Part shown: piece after piece, positions 51,535 to 59,109 of the stretch
How positions within the stretch are numbered: position 1 is the first letter of the stretch
Layout: each line of letters begins with the position of its first letter
DNA from: Fusobacterium nucleatum_L
GTDB taxonomy: Bacteria; Fusobacteriota; Fusobacteriia; Fusobacteriales; Fusobacteriaceae
Direction: 5' to 3'
Length of the DNA stretch: 64,000 bases
Assembly: GCF_050231725.1 (NCBI RefSeq)
Contig: NZ_CP077172.1
Coordinates: forward strand, 496,001 to 560,000
Notes under the pieces: generated by a model
Told to the model about the DNA's origin: nothing
The model's database searches: none
What the model saw: the letters and a program-made list of their open reading frames with translations, nothing else
Position numbers and translations under genes: made by a program

Positions 51535-53358
51535 ATGAAAAAAGAAGAAAAGATTTTTAAGGCAGAAACAAAGGAACTGTTAAATCTTATGATACATTCA
51601 ATCTACACAAATAAGGAAATATTTTTAAGGGAGTTAATATCTAATGCAAATGATGCCATTGATAAATTAAAATTCAAATCATTGACAGATACTGATATTT
51701 TAAAAAGTAATGACAAATTTAAAATAGATATCAGTGTTGATAAGGATAATAGAACTTTAACTATAAGTGATAATGGTATAGGAATGACTTATGAAGAAGT
51801 AGATGATAATATCGGAACTATTGCAAAGTCTGGTTCAAAACTCTTTAAAGAGCAATTAGAAGAAGCCAAAAAAGGTGATATAGATATTATTGGACAATTT
51901 GGAGTGGGGTTTTATTCAGGTTTTATTGTAGCTGATAAAATTACTTTAGAAACTAAATCTCCTTATTCAGAAAACGGTGTAAAATGGATTTCTAATGGAG
52001 ATGGAAACTATGAAATTGAAGAAGTTTCAAAAGAAAATATAGGTACTAAAATAACACTTCATCTAAAAGCTGGGGACGAGTATAATGAATTTTTAGAAGA
52101 TTGGAAAATAAAAGAATTAGTAAGAAAATATTCTAACTATATAAGATATGAAATTTACTTTGGAGATGAAGTTATTAACTCAACTAAACCTATTTGGAAA
52201 AAAGATAAAAAAGAATTAAAAGATGAAGACTATAATGAATTTTACAAAGCAACTTTCCACGATTGGAATGATCTATTATTACATATTAATTTAAAAGTAC
52301 AAGGTAATATTGAATATAATGCACTATTATTTATACCTAAAAAATTACCTTTTGATTACTACACTAAAAACTTTAAAAGAGGTTTACAACTTTACACTAA
52401 AAATGTATTTATTATGGAAAAATGTGAAGATTTAATTCCTGAATACTTTAACTTTATTTCTGGACTTGTTGATTGTGATAGCCTATCACTTAATATTTCA
52501 AGAGAAATATTACAACAAAATGCTGAATTACAAGTTATTTCTAAAAACTTAGAAAAGAAAATTACATCTGAATTAGAAAAAATCTTAAAAAATGATAGAG
52601 AAAAATATATTGAATTCTGGAAAGAATTTGGTAGAAGTATAAAAGCTGGAGTTCAAGATATGTTTGGTATGAATAAAGAAAAATTACAGGATTTATTAAT
52701 ATTTGTATCTTCTCATGATGATAAATATACAACATTAAAAGAATATGTTGATAGAATGGGAGATAACAAGGAAATTCTTTATGTACCAGCTGAAAGTATA
52801 GATGCTGCAAAATACTTACCAAAGATGGAAAAACTAAAAGAACAAGATAGGGAAGTTCTAATTTTAACTGATAAAATAGATGAATTTACTTTAATGGCTA
52901 TGAGAGATTATTCTGGAAAAGAATTTAAGTCTATAAATAGTTCAGATTTTAAATTCTCTGATAATAAGGAAAAAGAAGAAGAAGTTAAAAAGATAGCTGA
53001 TGAAAATAAAGAATTGATTGAAAAAGCAAAAGAATTTTTAAAAGGTAAAGTTAGTGAAGTTGAATTAAGTAATAATATAGGAAATTCTGCTTCGTCACTT
53101 CTTGCAAAAGGTGGACTTAGCTTAGAAATGGAAAAAACTTTATCTGAAATGACTAATAATAATGACACTCCTAAGGCAGAGAAAATACTTGCTATAAATC
53201 CAGAACATGTTTTATTTAATAAATTAAAAAATTCAGTTAATACAGAAAATTTTAATAAATTAGTAGATGTATTATATAACCAAGCTCTACTTTTAGAAGG
53301 CTTTAATGTTGAAAATCCTGCCGAATTTATAAAAAATCTTAATAGCTTAATAAAATAG
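51535..53358 (+). CDS. htpG: Chaperone protein HtpG (Hsp90)
   Basis: 607 residues. N-terminal GHKL ATPase: FLRELISNANDAIDKLKF, LTISDNGIGMTYEEVDDNIG, GQFGVGFYSGFIVADKI; middle domain with RGLQLYTKNVFIMEKCEDLIPEYF and SLSLNISREILQQN; C-terminal dimerisation domain from about 480. ATP-driven cytosolic chaperone. AAGGAGG ribosome site. Preceded by a strong promoter and a CIRCE-like operator, so probably under heat-shock control by HrcA. Confidence 0.97.
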   Translation: MKKEEKIFKAETKELLNLMIHSIYTNKEIFLRELISNANDAIDKLKFKSLTDTDILKSNDKFKIDISVDKDNRTLTISDNGIGMTYEEVDDNIGTIAKSGSKLFKEQLEEAKKGDIDIIGQFGVGFYSGFIVADKITLETKSPYSENGVKWISNGDGNYEIEEVSKENIGTKITLHLKAGDEYNEFLEDWKIKELVRKYSNYIRYEIYFGDEVINSTKPIWKKDKKELKDEDYNEFYKATFHDWNDLLLHINLKVQGNIEYNALLFIPKKLPFDYYTKNFKRGLQLYTKNVFIMEKCEDLIPEYFNFISGLVDCDSLSLNISREILQQNAELQVISKNLEKKITSELEKILKNDREKYIEFWKEFGRSIKAGVQDMFGMNKEKLQDLLIFVSSHDDKYTTLKEYVDRMGDNKEILYVPAESIDAAKYLPKMEKLKEQDREVLILTDKIDEFTLMAMRDYSGKEFKSINSSDFKFSDNKEKEEEVKKIADENKELIEKAKEFLKGKVSEVELSNNIGNSASSLLAKGGLSLEMEKTLSEMTNNNDTPKAEKILAINPEHVLFNKLKNSVNTENFNKLVDVLYNQALLLEGFNVENPAEFIKNLNSLIK

Positions 53359-53379
53359 ATAGTTTTATTATCTTTTTTG
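53357..53379 (+). terminator. Weak terminator after htpG
   Basis: Short stem AGATA (53357-53361) and TATCT (53369-53373), extendable by A-T pairs and followed by T-run, overlapping the htpG stop codon. Confidence 0.4.
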
Positions 53380-53419
53380 ATACAAATTCAAGCAATTTAA
53401 GAAAATTTAAAAATATCCA

Positions 53420-53448
53420 TTCAAAAAATAAAAAAAATATGGTAAAGT
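53420..53448 (+). promoter_or_regulatory. Possible aldolase promoter
   Basis: -10 TAAAGT (53443-53448) with TGG in front and a weak -35 TTCAAA (53420-53425) at 17 bp. Confidence 0.4.
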
Positions 53449-53513
53449 ATAAGTGAATAGATTTCAATTGGTAAATTTAAAGTATTAAGTAACTTAAAAT
53501 AAGGAGTGAGATA

Positions 53514-54401
53514 ATGAACGAAAAATTAGAAAAAATGAGAAATGGAAAAGGATTTATTGCTGCACTTGACCAAAGTGGAGGAAGTACACCAAAAGCATTA
53601 AAATTATATGGTGTAAATGAAAATGAATACTCAAATGATAAAGAAATGTTTGACTTAATCCATAAAATGAGAACTAGAATCATTAAAAGTCCTGCTTTTA
53701 ATGATTCAAAAATTTTAGGAGCTATCCTATTTGAACAAACTATGGATAGCAAAATTGATGGAAAATATACAGCAGATTTCTTATGGGAAGAAAAGAAAGT
53801 ATTACCTTTCTTAAAAATAGACAAAGGTCTTAATGACTTAGATGCTGATGGTGTTCAAACAATGAAACCTAACCCAACTTTACCAGAACTTTTAAAAAGA
53901 GCTAATGAAAGACATATATTTGGAACTAAAATGCGTTCTGTTATTAAAAAAGCATCTCCTGCTGGAATAGCAAGAGTTGTTGAACAACAATTTGAAGTTG
54001 CTGCTCAAATAGTTGCTGCAGGACTTGTACCAATAATAGAACCTGAAGTAGATATCAACAATGTAGATAAAGTTCAATGTGAAGAAATATTAAGAGATGA
54101 AATTAGAAAACATCTTAATGCTTTACCAGAAACTTCAAATGTAATGTTAAAATTAACTTTACCAACAGTTGAAAATTTCTATGAAGAATTTACAAAACAT
54201 CCAAGAGTAGTTAGAGTTGTTGCTCTATCTGGTGGATATTCAAGAGAAAAAGCAAATGATATTCTTTCTAAAAACAAAGGAGTTATTGCAAGTTTCTCAA
54301 GAGCATTAACTGAAGGATTATCAGCTCAACAAACTGATGAAGAATTCAATAAAACTATAGCAACTACTATTGAAGGAATTTATGAAGCTTCTGTAAAATA
54401 G
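53514..54401 (+). CDS. Fructose-bisphosphate aldolase, class I
   Basis: 295 residues. Class I (Schiff-base) aldolase of the bacterial type: GKGFIAALDQSGGSTPKALK near the N-terminus, FEQTMDSKIDGKYTADFLWE, VLPFLKIDKGL (Lys region), GTKMRSVIKKASPAGIARVV, IIEPEVDI, MLKLTLPTV (Schiff-base lysine region) and VALSGGYSREKAN. Interconverts fructose 1,6-bisphosphate with two triose phosphates. Single-gene unit closed by a strong terminator. Confidence 0.92.
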   Translation: MNEKLEKMRNGKGFIAALDQSGGSTPKALKLYGVNENEYSNDKEMFDLIHKMRTRIIKSPAFNDSKILGAILFEQTMDSKIDGKYTADFLWEEKKVLPFLKIDKGLNDLDADGVQTMKPNPTLPELLKRANERHIFGTKMRSVIKKASPAGIARVVEQQFEVAAQIVAAGLVPIIEPEVDINNVDKVQCEEILRDEIRKHLNALPETSNVMLKLTLPTVENFYEEFTKHPRVVRVVALSGGYSREKANDILSKNKGVIASFSRALTEGLSAQQTDEEFNKTIATTIEGIYEASVK

Positions 54402-54428
54402 TTATAAAAATTTAAAATAAATAATTGA

Positions 54429-54475
54429 ATAGTTCAAAACTTCTAGTAGTTTAGAGTTTTGAACTATTTTTTATA
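54429..54475 (+). terminator. Aldolase terminator
   Basis: 13-bp stem ATAGTTCAAAACT (54429-54441) and AGTTTTGAACTAT (54455-54467), followed by T-run. Confidence 0.85.
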
Positions 54476-54498
54476 AAATTTTATTGGAGGAAATAAAT

Positions 54499-54738
54499 AT
54501 GGAACTTCATGATTTAACATTAAAAAAAGAAGTAGCAAGAGAGGGTGCTTGGGAAGTTTTAGCAAGAATTAATAAGGTTGAAGACATATTAGGAAAAAAT
54601 CCTTTATTAGAGCTTATATACAAAAAATTTGGAGATAAAACTCAGGAAATTCCTAAAATGACACTAGAAGATATTGAAAATTTTGAAACTATTATGCAAT
54701 TTTTAAATAATATTTTTAGAGAAATACAAGGTGAGTAA
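54499..54738 (+). CDS. Antitoxin partner of zeta-like toxin
   Basis: 79 residues from ATG 54499, with GGAGG ten bases upstream; the frame's earlier TTG overlaps this ribosome site. Mostly helical, acidic (LHDLTLKKEVAREGAWEVLA, KMTLEDIENFETIMQFLNNI). It precedes a zeta-toxin kinase gene by one base, the order expected for antitoxin and toxin. It does not obviously resemble the classical epsilon or PezA antitoxins; the role is inferred from size, position and coupling. Confidence 0.7.
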   Translation: MELHDLTLKKEVAREGAWEVLARINKVEDILGKNPLLELIYKKFGDKTQEIPKMTLEDIENFETIMQFLNNIFREIQGE

Positions 54739-54739
54739 T

Positions 54740-55570
54740 ATGAATAATGAAAAAAATTATACAGATGAAGAATTTCAAAAAGCATTTCAACAAATATTAA
54801 AATTTTATAAATCAAGATATATTAGTCAAGAAAATCCAAAAGCTTTTTTGTTAGGAGGTCAACCAGGGGCTGGTAAATCAGCCTTAGAAAATATGATTAA
54901 TATAGAAGATGAGTATGTCTCTATAAGTGGTGATGACTATAGAAAATTTCATCCTTTATATGATAAATTAAATAAAATATATGGAAAGGATGCTTCAAAA
55001 TATACTCAAAAATGGTCTGGAGAAATGGTTGAACATCTATTAAAAGTAGCAAGAAAAGAAAAATGGAATGTTATTTTAGAAGGAACTCTTAGAAAGGCAG
55101 AATTACCTATAAGAGAAGCAAAAGATTTTAAAGAAAATGGATATTCTGTTGAATTGTATGTAGTAGCTGTGAAACCAGAAAAATCTTATTTAGCTACCTT
55201 ACAAAGATATGAAGAAATGATAGTAAGATGTAGAATACCGAGAATGACTCCAAAGGAACATCATGATTTAGTCGTAAATGATATTGGAAATAATTTAGAA
55301 ATCATATATAATTCAAAAACTTTCAATAATATAAAACTTTTTGATAGGGAAAATAATCTTTTATATAATTATGGAGAAAGTCCTGATATTAGTCCAAAAA
55401 ATATTTTAGAAAGAGAGTTTTATTGTAATTGGAAAAAAGAAGAAATAAAAAAATATGAGGAAAAATGGCAAATTTTAATAGAAATGATGGAAAATAGGAA
55501 AGCTTCTTTTGAAGAAATCACTCAATTAAAAAATGAAAAAGAGCAAATTTTAAAAAAACTTTTGATTTAA
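54740..55570 (+). CDS. Zeta-toxin family kinase
   Basis: 276 residues from ATG 54740 (AAGGTGA upstream). P-loop FLLGGQPGAGKSALENMIN (near 38-55), then the conserved SGDDYRKFHPLYDKL (base/metal-binding Asp), WNVILEGTLRKAELP and VRCRIPRM with an arginine that could contact the gamma phosphate. Zeta/PezT toxins phosphorylate UDP-N-acetylglucosamine and poison cell-wall synthesis. C-terminal extension is helical. Encoded with a small upstream antitoxin, so probably a plasmid- or genome-stabilising module. Confidence 0.85.
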   Translation: MNNEKNYTDEEFQKAFQQILKFYKSRYISQENPKAFLLGGQPGAGKSALENMINIEDEYVSISGDDYRKFHPLYDKLNKIYGKDASKYTQKWSGEMVEHLLKVARKEKWNVILEGTLRKAELPIREAKDFKENGYSVELYVVAVKPEKSYLATLQRYEEMIVRCRIPRMTPKEHHDLVVNDIGNNLEIIYNSKTFNNIKLFDRENNLLYNYGESPDISPKNILEREFYCNWKKEEIKKYEEKWQILIEMMENRKASFEEITQLKNEKEQILKKLLI

Positions 55571-55572
55571 AA

Positions 55573-55604
55573 TAAAAAAAGTTTCCTTAGAATAAAAGAA
55601 ACTT
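55573..55604 (-). terminator. Terminator of the infC-rplT-tRNA unit
   Basis: AAGTTTC (55579-55585) pairs with GAAACTT (55598-55604); on the minus strand a run of T follows. It lies between the zeta-toxin gene and the tRNAs and may act on both strands. Confidence 0.65.
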
Positions 55605-55617
55605 AAATTTTATAATA

Positions 55618-55706
55618 TGGCGGTGAGAGAGGGATTTGAACCCTCGGTACCGAGACGGTACTCTGACTTAGCAGGTCAGTGCATTAGGCCACTCTGCCAT
55701 CTCACC
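55618..55706 (-). tRNA. tRNA-Ser (GCU)
   Basis: 89 bases including encoded CCA. Acceptor arms GGTGAGA/TCTCACC with discriminator G, anticodon loop CTGCTAA (anticodon GCT) closed by CTGAC-type stem, long variable arm (TACCGTCTCGGTA) as in serine tRNAs, T-arm GAGGGTTCAAATCCCTC. Confidence 0.95.
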
Positions 55707-55729
55707 AAACTTACCAAATATTTTGTTAA

Positions 55730-55813
55730 TGGCGGAAGGCTAGAGACTCGAACTCTAAAGTCTTACGACGCCGGTTTTCAAGACCGGTTCCTTACCAATT
55801 AGGATAGCCTTCC
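55730..55813 (-). tRNA. tRNA-Ser (UGA)
   Basis: 84 bases including encoded CCA. Acceptor GGAAGGC/GCCTTCC, anticodon stem CCGGT/ACCGG with loop CTTGAAA (anticodon TGA), a short extra arm (GTC/GAC), and T-arm TAGAGTTCGAGTCTCTA. Transcribed before the other tRNA-Ser, downstream of rplT. Confidence 0.93.
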
Positions 55814-55860
55814 ACGCATTGACTATGATAACATACTAATAATGCTTTTGTCAAGAAAAA

Positions 55861-56211
55861 TTATAGAGCGGCTTTAGCAGCTTCTACTAATTTTGTAAAT
55901 TCAGAAGCATTGTTTAAAGCGATATCTGCAAGAACTTTTCTATCAAGTAAGATACCAGCTTTTTTAAGACCATTCATTAATACAGAATAAGAAACTCCAT
56001 TCATTCTTGCAGCAGAGTTTATTCTTGTAATCCATAATTGTCTCATTCTTCTTTTATTAACTTTTCTATCTCTTGTTGCAAAAGCCATTGCTCTTCTAGT
56101 AGCTTGTTTAGCTTGTTTAAAAGCGTCTCCTGAAGCACCTCTAAAACCTTTAGCAGCTTTTAATACTCTTTTATGTCTTTTTCTTCTTATAATTCCAGTT
56201 TTTACTCTCAT
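55861..56211 (-). CDS. rplT: 50S ribosomal protein L20
   Basis: 116 residues, standard. MRVKTGIIRRKRHKRVLKAA, GFRGASGDAFKQAKQA, RRMRQLWITRINSAARMNG and the C-terminal SVLMNGLKKAGILLDRKVLA identify it. Binds 23S rRNA early in assembly and, in the family, represses its own operon through the infC leader. Last protein gene of infC-rpmI-rplT. Confidence 0.97.
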   Translation of the reverse strand: MRVKTGIIRRKRHKRVLKAAKGFRGASGDAFKQAKQATRRAMAFATRDRKVNKRRMRQLWITRINSAARMNGVSYSVLMNGLKKAGILLDRKVLADIALNNASEFTKLVEAAKAAL

Positions 56212-56235
56212 TTCTATCCTCCTAAATTAGATTAA

Positions 56236-56442
56236 TTATCTTCCTTCTCCATATGGTAATAAACCTTGCATATGTCTCTTATAAGTTTCAGTAACCACAG
56301 CATCTTTCTTTAGGTGGTTCTTTCTTTTTCTGTCTTTTTTAGTTAAGATATGACTTTTACCAGAATGTTTTATAACAAATTTTCCAGTTCCAGTTACTTT
56401 AATTCTTTTTTTAGCTCCTCTATGAGTTTTCATTTTTGGCAT
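56236..56442 (-). CDS. rpmI: 50S ribosomal protein L35
   Basis: 68 residues, very basic: MPKMKTHRGAKKRIKVTGTG, HILTKKDRKRKNHLKK, GLLPYGEGR. Between infC and rplT as in most bacteria, each with an AGGAGG-type ribosome site. Confidence 0.97.
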   Translation of the reverse strand: MPKMKTHRGAKKRIKVTGTGKFVIKHSGKSHILTKKDRKRKNHLKKDAVVTETYKRHMQGLLPYGEGR

Positions 56443-56516
56443 TTTCTATTCCTCCTTGTTATTTTAAATAGATAACTAATTTTCAATTTTTATAAAAAAC
56501 ATGTAAATTTAAGCTA

Positions 56517-57026
56517 TTACTTTATTTTTTTAGGTGATAAGATTAAATGTTTTTGTTTATCAGCATATTTTTTTTCTACTTCAGCAGTTTCAGCAAACTT
56601 TTCAGCTATTTCATCCAGTGTTGTAACTCCTAAATTAGCATGCATCTTTTCTCTACCAAACAATACTAAAGTAACTTTTACCTTATTTTCTTTTTCTAAA
56701 AATTTAGTAACTTGATTAAGTTTAGTCTCTAGATCATGACTATCGATTCTTGCAGTCACTTTAATTTCTTTTATAACAACTTGCTTTTGATTTTTCTTAG
56801 CTTCTTTCAACTTTCTAGTCTGTTCATATTTATATTTACTATAATCCATTATTTTACAAACAGGTGGAGTTGCACTTGGAGCAATCTCAACTAAATCATA
56901 ACCTTGTGAAGTTGCTAGATTTAAAGCTTGTTCTGCTGTCATAATACCTAATTGTTCACCATCAAAAGAAATAATTCTGAATTCTTTCCCTCTAATCTTT
57001 TCGTTTATTCTTGTCTTGTCAGAAAT
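56517..57026 (-). CDS. infC: Translation initiation factor IF-3 (ATT start)
   Basis: 169 residues if started at ATT 57026-57024 (I/M-SDKTRINEKIRGKEFRIIS). The family N-terminus begins here; no ATG/GTG/TTG is in frame near it, the first in-frame ATG (57083) would add 19 foreign residues inside the terminator hairpin, and GGAGG lies nine bases upstream of the ATT. E. coli infC also starts at ATT, which allows IF3 to repress itself. Domains: N-domain (DGEQLGIMTAEQALNLATSQ), linker KIMDYSKYKYEQTRK, C-domain (KEIKVTARIDSHDLETKLNQ). Confidence 0.93.
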   Translation of the reverse strand: MSDKTRINEKIRGKEFRIISFDGEQLGIMTAEQALNLATSQGYDLVEIAPSATPPVCKIMDYSKYKYEQTRKLKEAKKNQKQVVIKEIKVTARIDSHDLETKLNQVTKFLEKENKVKVTLVLFGREKMHANLGVTTLDEIAEKFAETAEVEKKYADKQKHLILSPKKIK

Positions 57027-57045
57027 AACACTACACCTCCATTGA

Positions 57046-57190
57046 AAAAAATAAAACAGGCAAAAGCCTGTTCTAAAATACAATATTATAAATAAATTAA
57101 AAAATTTAATTTATTAAATTATATACTATTATTAACCTGCTGAAAACTAATAAGTCCATGAGGTGAGAAACAGGCTTGCTTCTACTTTAC
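57046..57190 (-). promoter_or_regulatory. infC-rpmI-rplT leader with attenuator (L20-type)
   Basis: On the minus strand an upstream GCCTGTT (57175-57169) can pair with AACAGGC (57072-57066), which otherwise forms the terminator AACAGGC-TTTT-GCCTGTT followed by a T-rich tract (57053-57046), just before the infC ribosome site. Mutually exclusive helices and gene content match L20-controlled leaders of Firmicutes. Fold not computed. Confidence 0.65.
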
Positions 57191-57217
57191 ATTATTTTTT
57201 AAATTTAATACTATGTA

Positions 57218-57246
57218 AGTATATAGTATTTTTTTTAATTTGTCAA
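57218..57246 (-). promoter_or_regulatory. infC operon promoter
   Basis: -35 TTGACA (complement 57241-57246), 17 bp, -10 TATACT (complement 57218-57223). Confidence 0.8.
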
Positions 57247-57263
57247 GTAAAATATCTATAGTT

Positions 57264-58613
57264 TTATAAATTATGTAATTTATCATATTCATTTGAAGTA
57301 TTAACAACTAATTTATAAAGAGTAATTAAAGCAATTAAATTTGGAATAACCATAAGTCCATTAAATAAATCTGCAAGTTCCCATACTAATTCAACTTTTT
57401 GTGTAGCTCCTATAAAAATTGCTAACATAACTAAAATTCTATAAACATTAATTGCTTTTTTACCAAATAAATATTTTATATTTGCTTCTCCAAAAAAATA
57501 CCATCCAATAATTGTTGAAAAAGCAAAAAAGAATAATGCAATAGCTATAAATATTGTTCCTGAATAACCTAAAGCATTTTCAAATGCTCTTTGTGTCAAT
57601 GTGATACCTGTTAGACTTCCATCTCCTATATTAGAAGTAAGTATAACAAGTGCAGTTAAAGTTAATACTATAAAAGTATCTATAAAAACTGTTATTAATG
57701 CAACATTTCCTTGTTCAACAGGATTTTTAACTTTTGCAATGGCATGAGCATGCGGAGTTGACCCCATACCAGCTTCATTTGAGAATAATCCTCTTGCAAC
57801 ACCGTATCTAATAGCTTTCTTTACACCCATTCCTAAAAAACCACCAAGAATTGATTTTATAGAAAATGCATTCACAAATATAGCTTCAAATGCTTTAAGA
57901 ATATTAGCATAATTTATTACAATTATTATTAAACAAATCACCATATACAGTCCTGCCATTAAAGGAACTACTTTTTCTGTGAAAGAGGCTATTCTTTTTA
58001 CTCCACCAAAAAATACAAATCCTCCTAATAGTGCAACAACTGCTCCTGTTATATATGGAGAAATATTAAAAGCATTTTTCATAGCTTCTCCTATTGAGTT
58101 AGCTTGTACACCATTTCCCATAAAACCTAGTGCCAATATACAAGATAGTGCAAAAAATATAGCTAAAATTTTAGATAAAAAACTTTTATTAAAAAGTTCT
58201 TCTATATAATACGCTGGTCCTCCTGTAACTTCACCTTCAACTTTTCTTTTAAATAATTGGCTTAAAATAGCTTCTGCATAGATAGTAGCCATTCCAAAAA
58301 ATGCACTTACCCACATCCAAAATATAGCTCCTGGTCCTCCTGATACAATAGCAGTTGCAGCTCCTGCAAGATTTCCTGTTCCAACTTGTGCTGCAATAGC
58401 AGTTGCAAGAGCTTGGAAAGATGACATACCATTTTGGTCAGCATCTTTACCATTTATATCAAAATCTCCCGTTAATTGTGATACACCTTTTTTAAATTTT
58501 CTTACTTGAACAAATCTCAACTTTATAGTATAAAAAATTCCTGTTCCAACTAAAAGTAAAATTAAAATAGTTCCCCAAAAAAGTTCATTAATACTTGCAA
58601 TAAAATCCAACAT
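57264..58613 (-). CDS. Sodium:alanine/glycine symporter (AGCS family)
   Basis: 449 residues from ATG 58611-58613 (AAGGAGAG upstream); a longer frame reaches into the leader terminator and is not credible. About eleven membrane helices with family motifs: SSFQALATAIAAQVGTGNLAGAA, GPGAIFWMWVSAFFGMATIY, GVARGLFSNEAGMGSTPHAHA and the C-terminal GWYFFGEANIKYLFG. Imports small neutral amino acids with Na+. The tandem glycine riboswitch directly upstream makes glycine a likely substrate. Confidence 0.93.
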   Translation of the reverse strand: MLDFIASINELFWGTILILLLVGTGIFYTIKLRFVQVRKFKKGVSQLTGDFDINGKDADQNGMSSFQALATAIAAQVGTGNLAGAATAIVSGGPGAIFWMWVSAFFGMATIYAEAILSQLFKRKVEGEVTGGPAYYIEELFNKSFLSKILAIFFALSCILALGFMGNGVQANSIGEAMKNAFNISPYITGAVVALLGGFVFFGGVKRIASFTEKVVPLMAGLYMVICLIIIVINYANILKAFEAIFVNAFSIKSILGGFLGMGVKKAIRYGVARGLFSNEAGMGSTPHAHAIAKVKNPVEQGNVALITVFIDTFIVLTLTALVILTSNIGDGSLTGITLTQRAFENALGYSGTIFIAIALFFFAFSTIIGWYFFGEANIKYLFGKKAINVYRILVMLAIFIGATQKVELVWELADLFNGLMVIPNLIALITLYKLVVNTSNEYDKLHNL

Positions 58614-58650
58614 AACAACACTCTCCTTTTTTATTTCAAATTTTACTGAA

Positions 58651-58675
58651 TAAAAAAAGGTCTTAATAAAGACCT
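58651..58675 (-). terminator. Leader terminator between glycine riboswitch and symporter
   Basis: AGGTCTT (58658-58664) and AAGACCT (58669-58675) form a 7-bp stem followed on the minus strand by seven T. Probably the expression platform of the riboswitch. Confidence 0.7.
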
Positions 58676-58743
58676 CTGAAATTAAAAAAGAATTATACAA
58701 ATAAAAATATACTTTAAAAATATATTATAAAATATAAATTGCA

Positions 58744-58916
58744 CAATTTCTCCGTCCTTTTACCTGAGAGTTTAGGCTAAATATAGCTTTGCTCCTTCGG
58801 TGTTATCTCTTAGATAAGCTCTCCAGAGGTTCGTCCAATATGAGTCCTTTTACCTGAAAGATTTACTTCTTCGGTGTTTCATTAAATGAAATCTCTCCTC
58901 ATATCTTCATCCGATT
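58744..58916 (-). promoter_or_regulatory. Tandem glycine riboswitch (two gcvT-type aptamers)
   Basis: Two similar blocks on the minus strand: aptamer 1 (about 58916-58840) with GGAGAG, CACCGAAGAAGTAAA, CTTTCAGGTAAAAGGACT; aptamer 2 (about 58838-58744) with GGAGAGC, ACACCGAAGGAGCAAAGC, CTCTCAGGTAAAAGGACGGAG. Both contain the conserved CACCGAAG and CAGGTAAAAGGAC glycine-site sequences. The 496-bp gap 58614-59109 also contains the terminator, two promoters and the rplM leader. Confidence 0.95.
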
Positions 58917-58938
58917 ATTTATTCAGTTTTATAAAAAA

Positions 58939-58967
58939 ATGCTATCACTTTTTTATATATTTGTCAA
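58939..58967 (-). promoter_or_regulatory. Promoter of the riboswitch-symporter unit
   Basis: -35 TTGACA (complement 58962-58967), 17 bp, -10 TAGCAT (complement 58939-58944) with TGA in front. Confidence 0.7.
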
Positions 58968-59000
58968 CAGAATTTTTTTTAACAATATAAATTTTATTTG

Positions 59001-59029
59001 TTGACATTATAGAAAAAAAATAATATAAT
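59001..59029 (+). promoter_or_regulatory. rplM-rpsI promoter (perfect consensus)
   Basis: TTGACA (59001-59006), 17 bp, TATAAT (59024-59029). Confidence 0.85.
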
Positions 59030-59035
59030 TATTAG

Positions 59036-59100
59036 GTATAATTTAACCTTTCCCACAAAGGACCGTTGCGTTATATTTAAAATATAACCATATTTAGGAG
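59036..59100 (+). promoter_or_regulatory. Structured rplM leader (L13-type candidate)
   Basis: About 65 nt before the ribosome site hold a CCTTT/AAAGG hairpin (59047-59051, 59057-59061), the segment GGACCGTTGCG and a GTTATATTT/AAATATAAC hairpin (59070-59078, 59080-59088). Compact structure and position before rplM resemble L13 autoregulatory leaders described in Firmicutes; recognition is tentative. Confidence 0.5.
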
Positions 59101-59109
59101 GATTTAAAA

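Noticed and set aside
53477..53824. 115-residue minus-strand ORF at the aldolase start
   Set aside because: Antisense shadow of the aldolase gene and its promoter region.
55617..55802. 61-residue plus-strand ORF
   Set aside because: It lies over two antisense tRNA-Ser genes and is explained by them.
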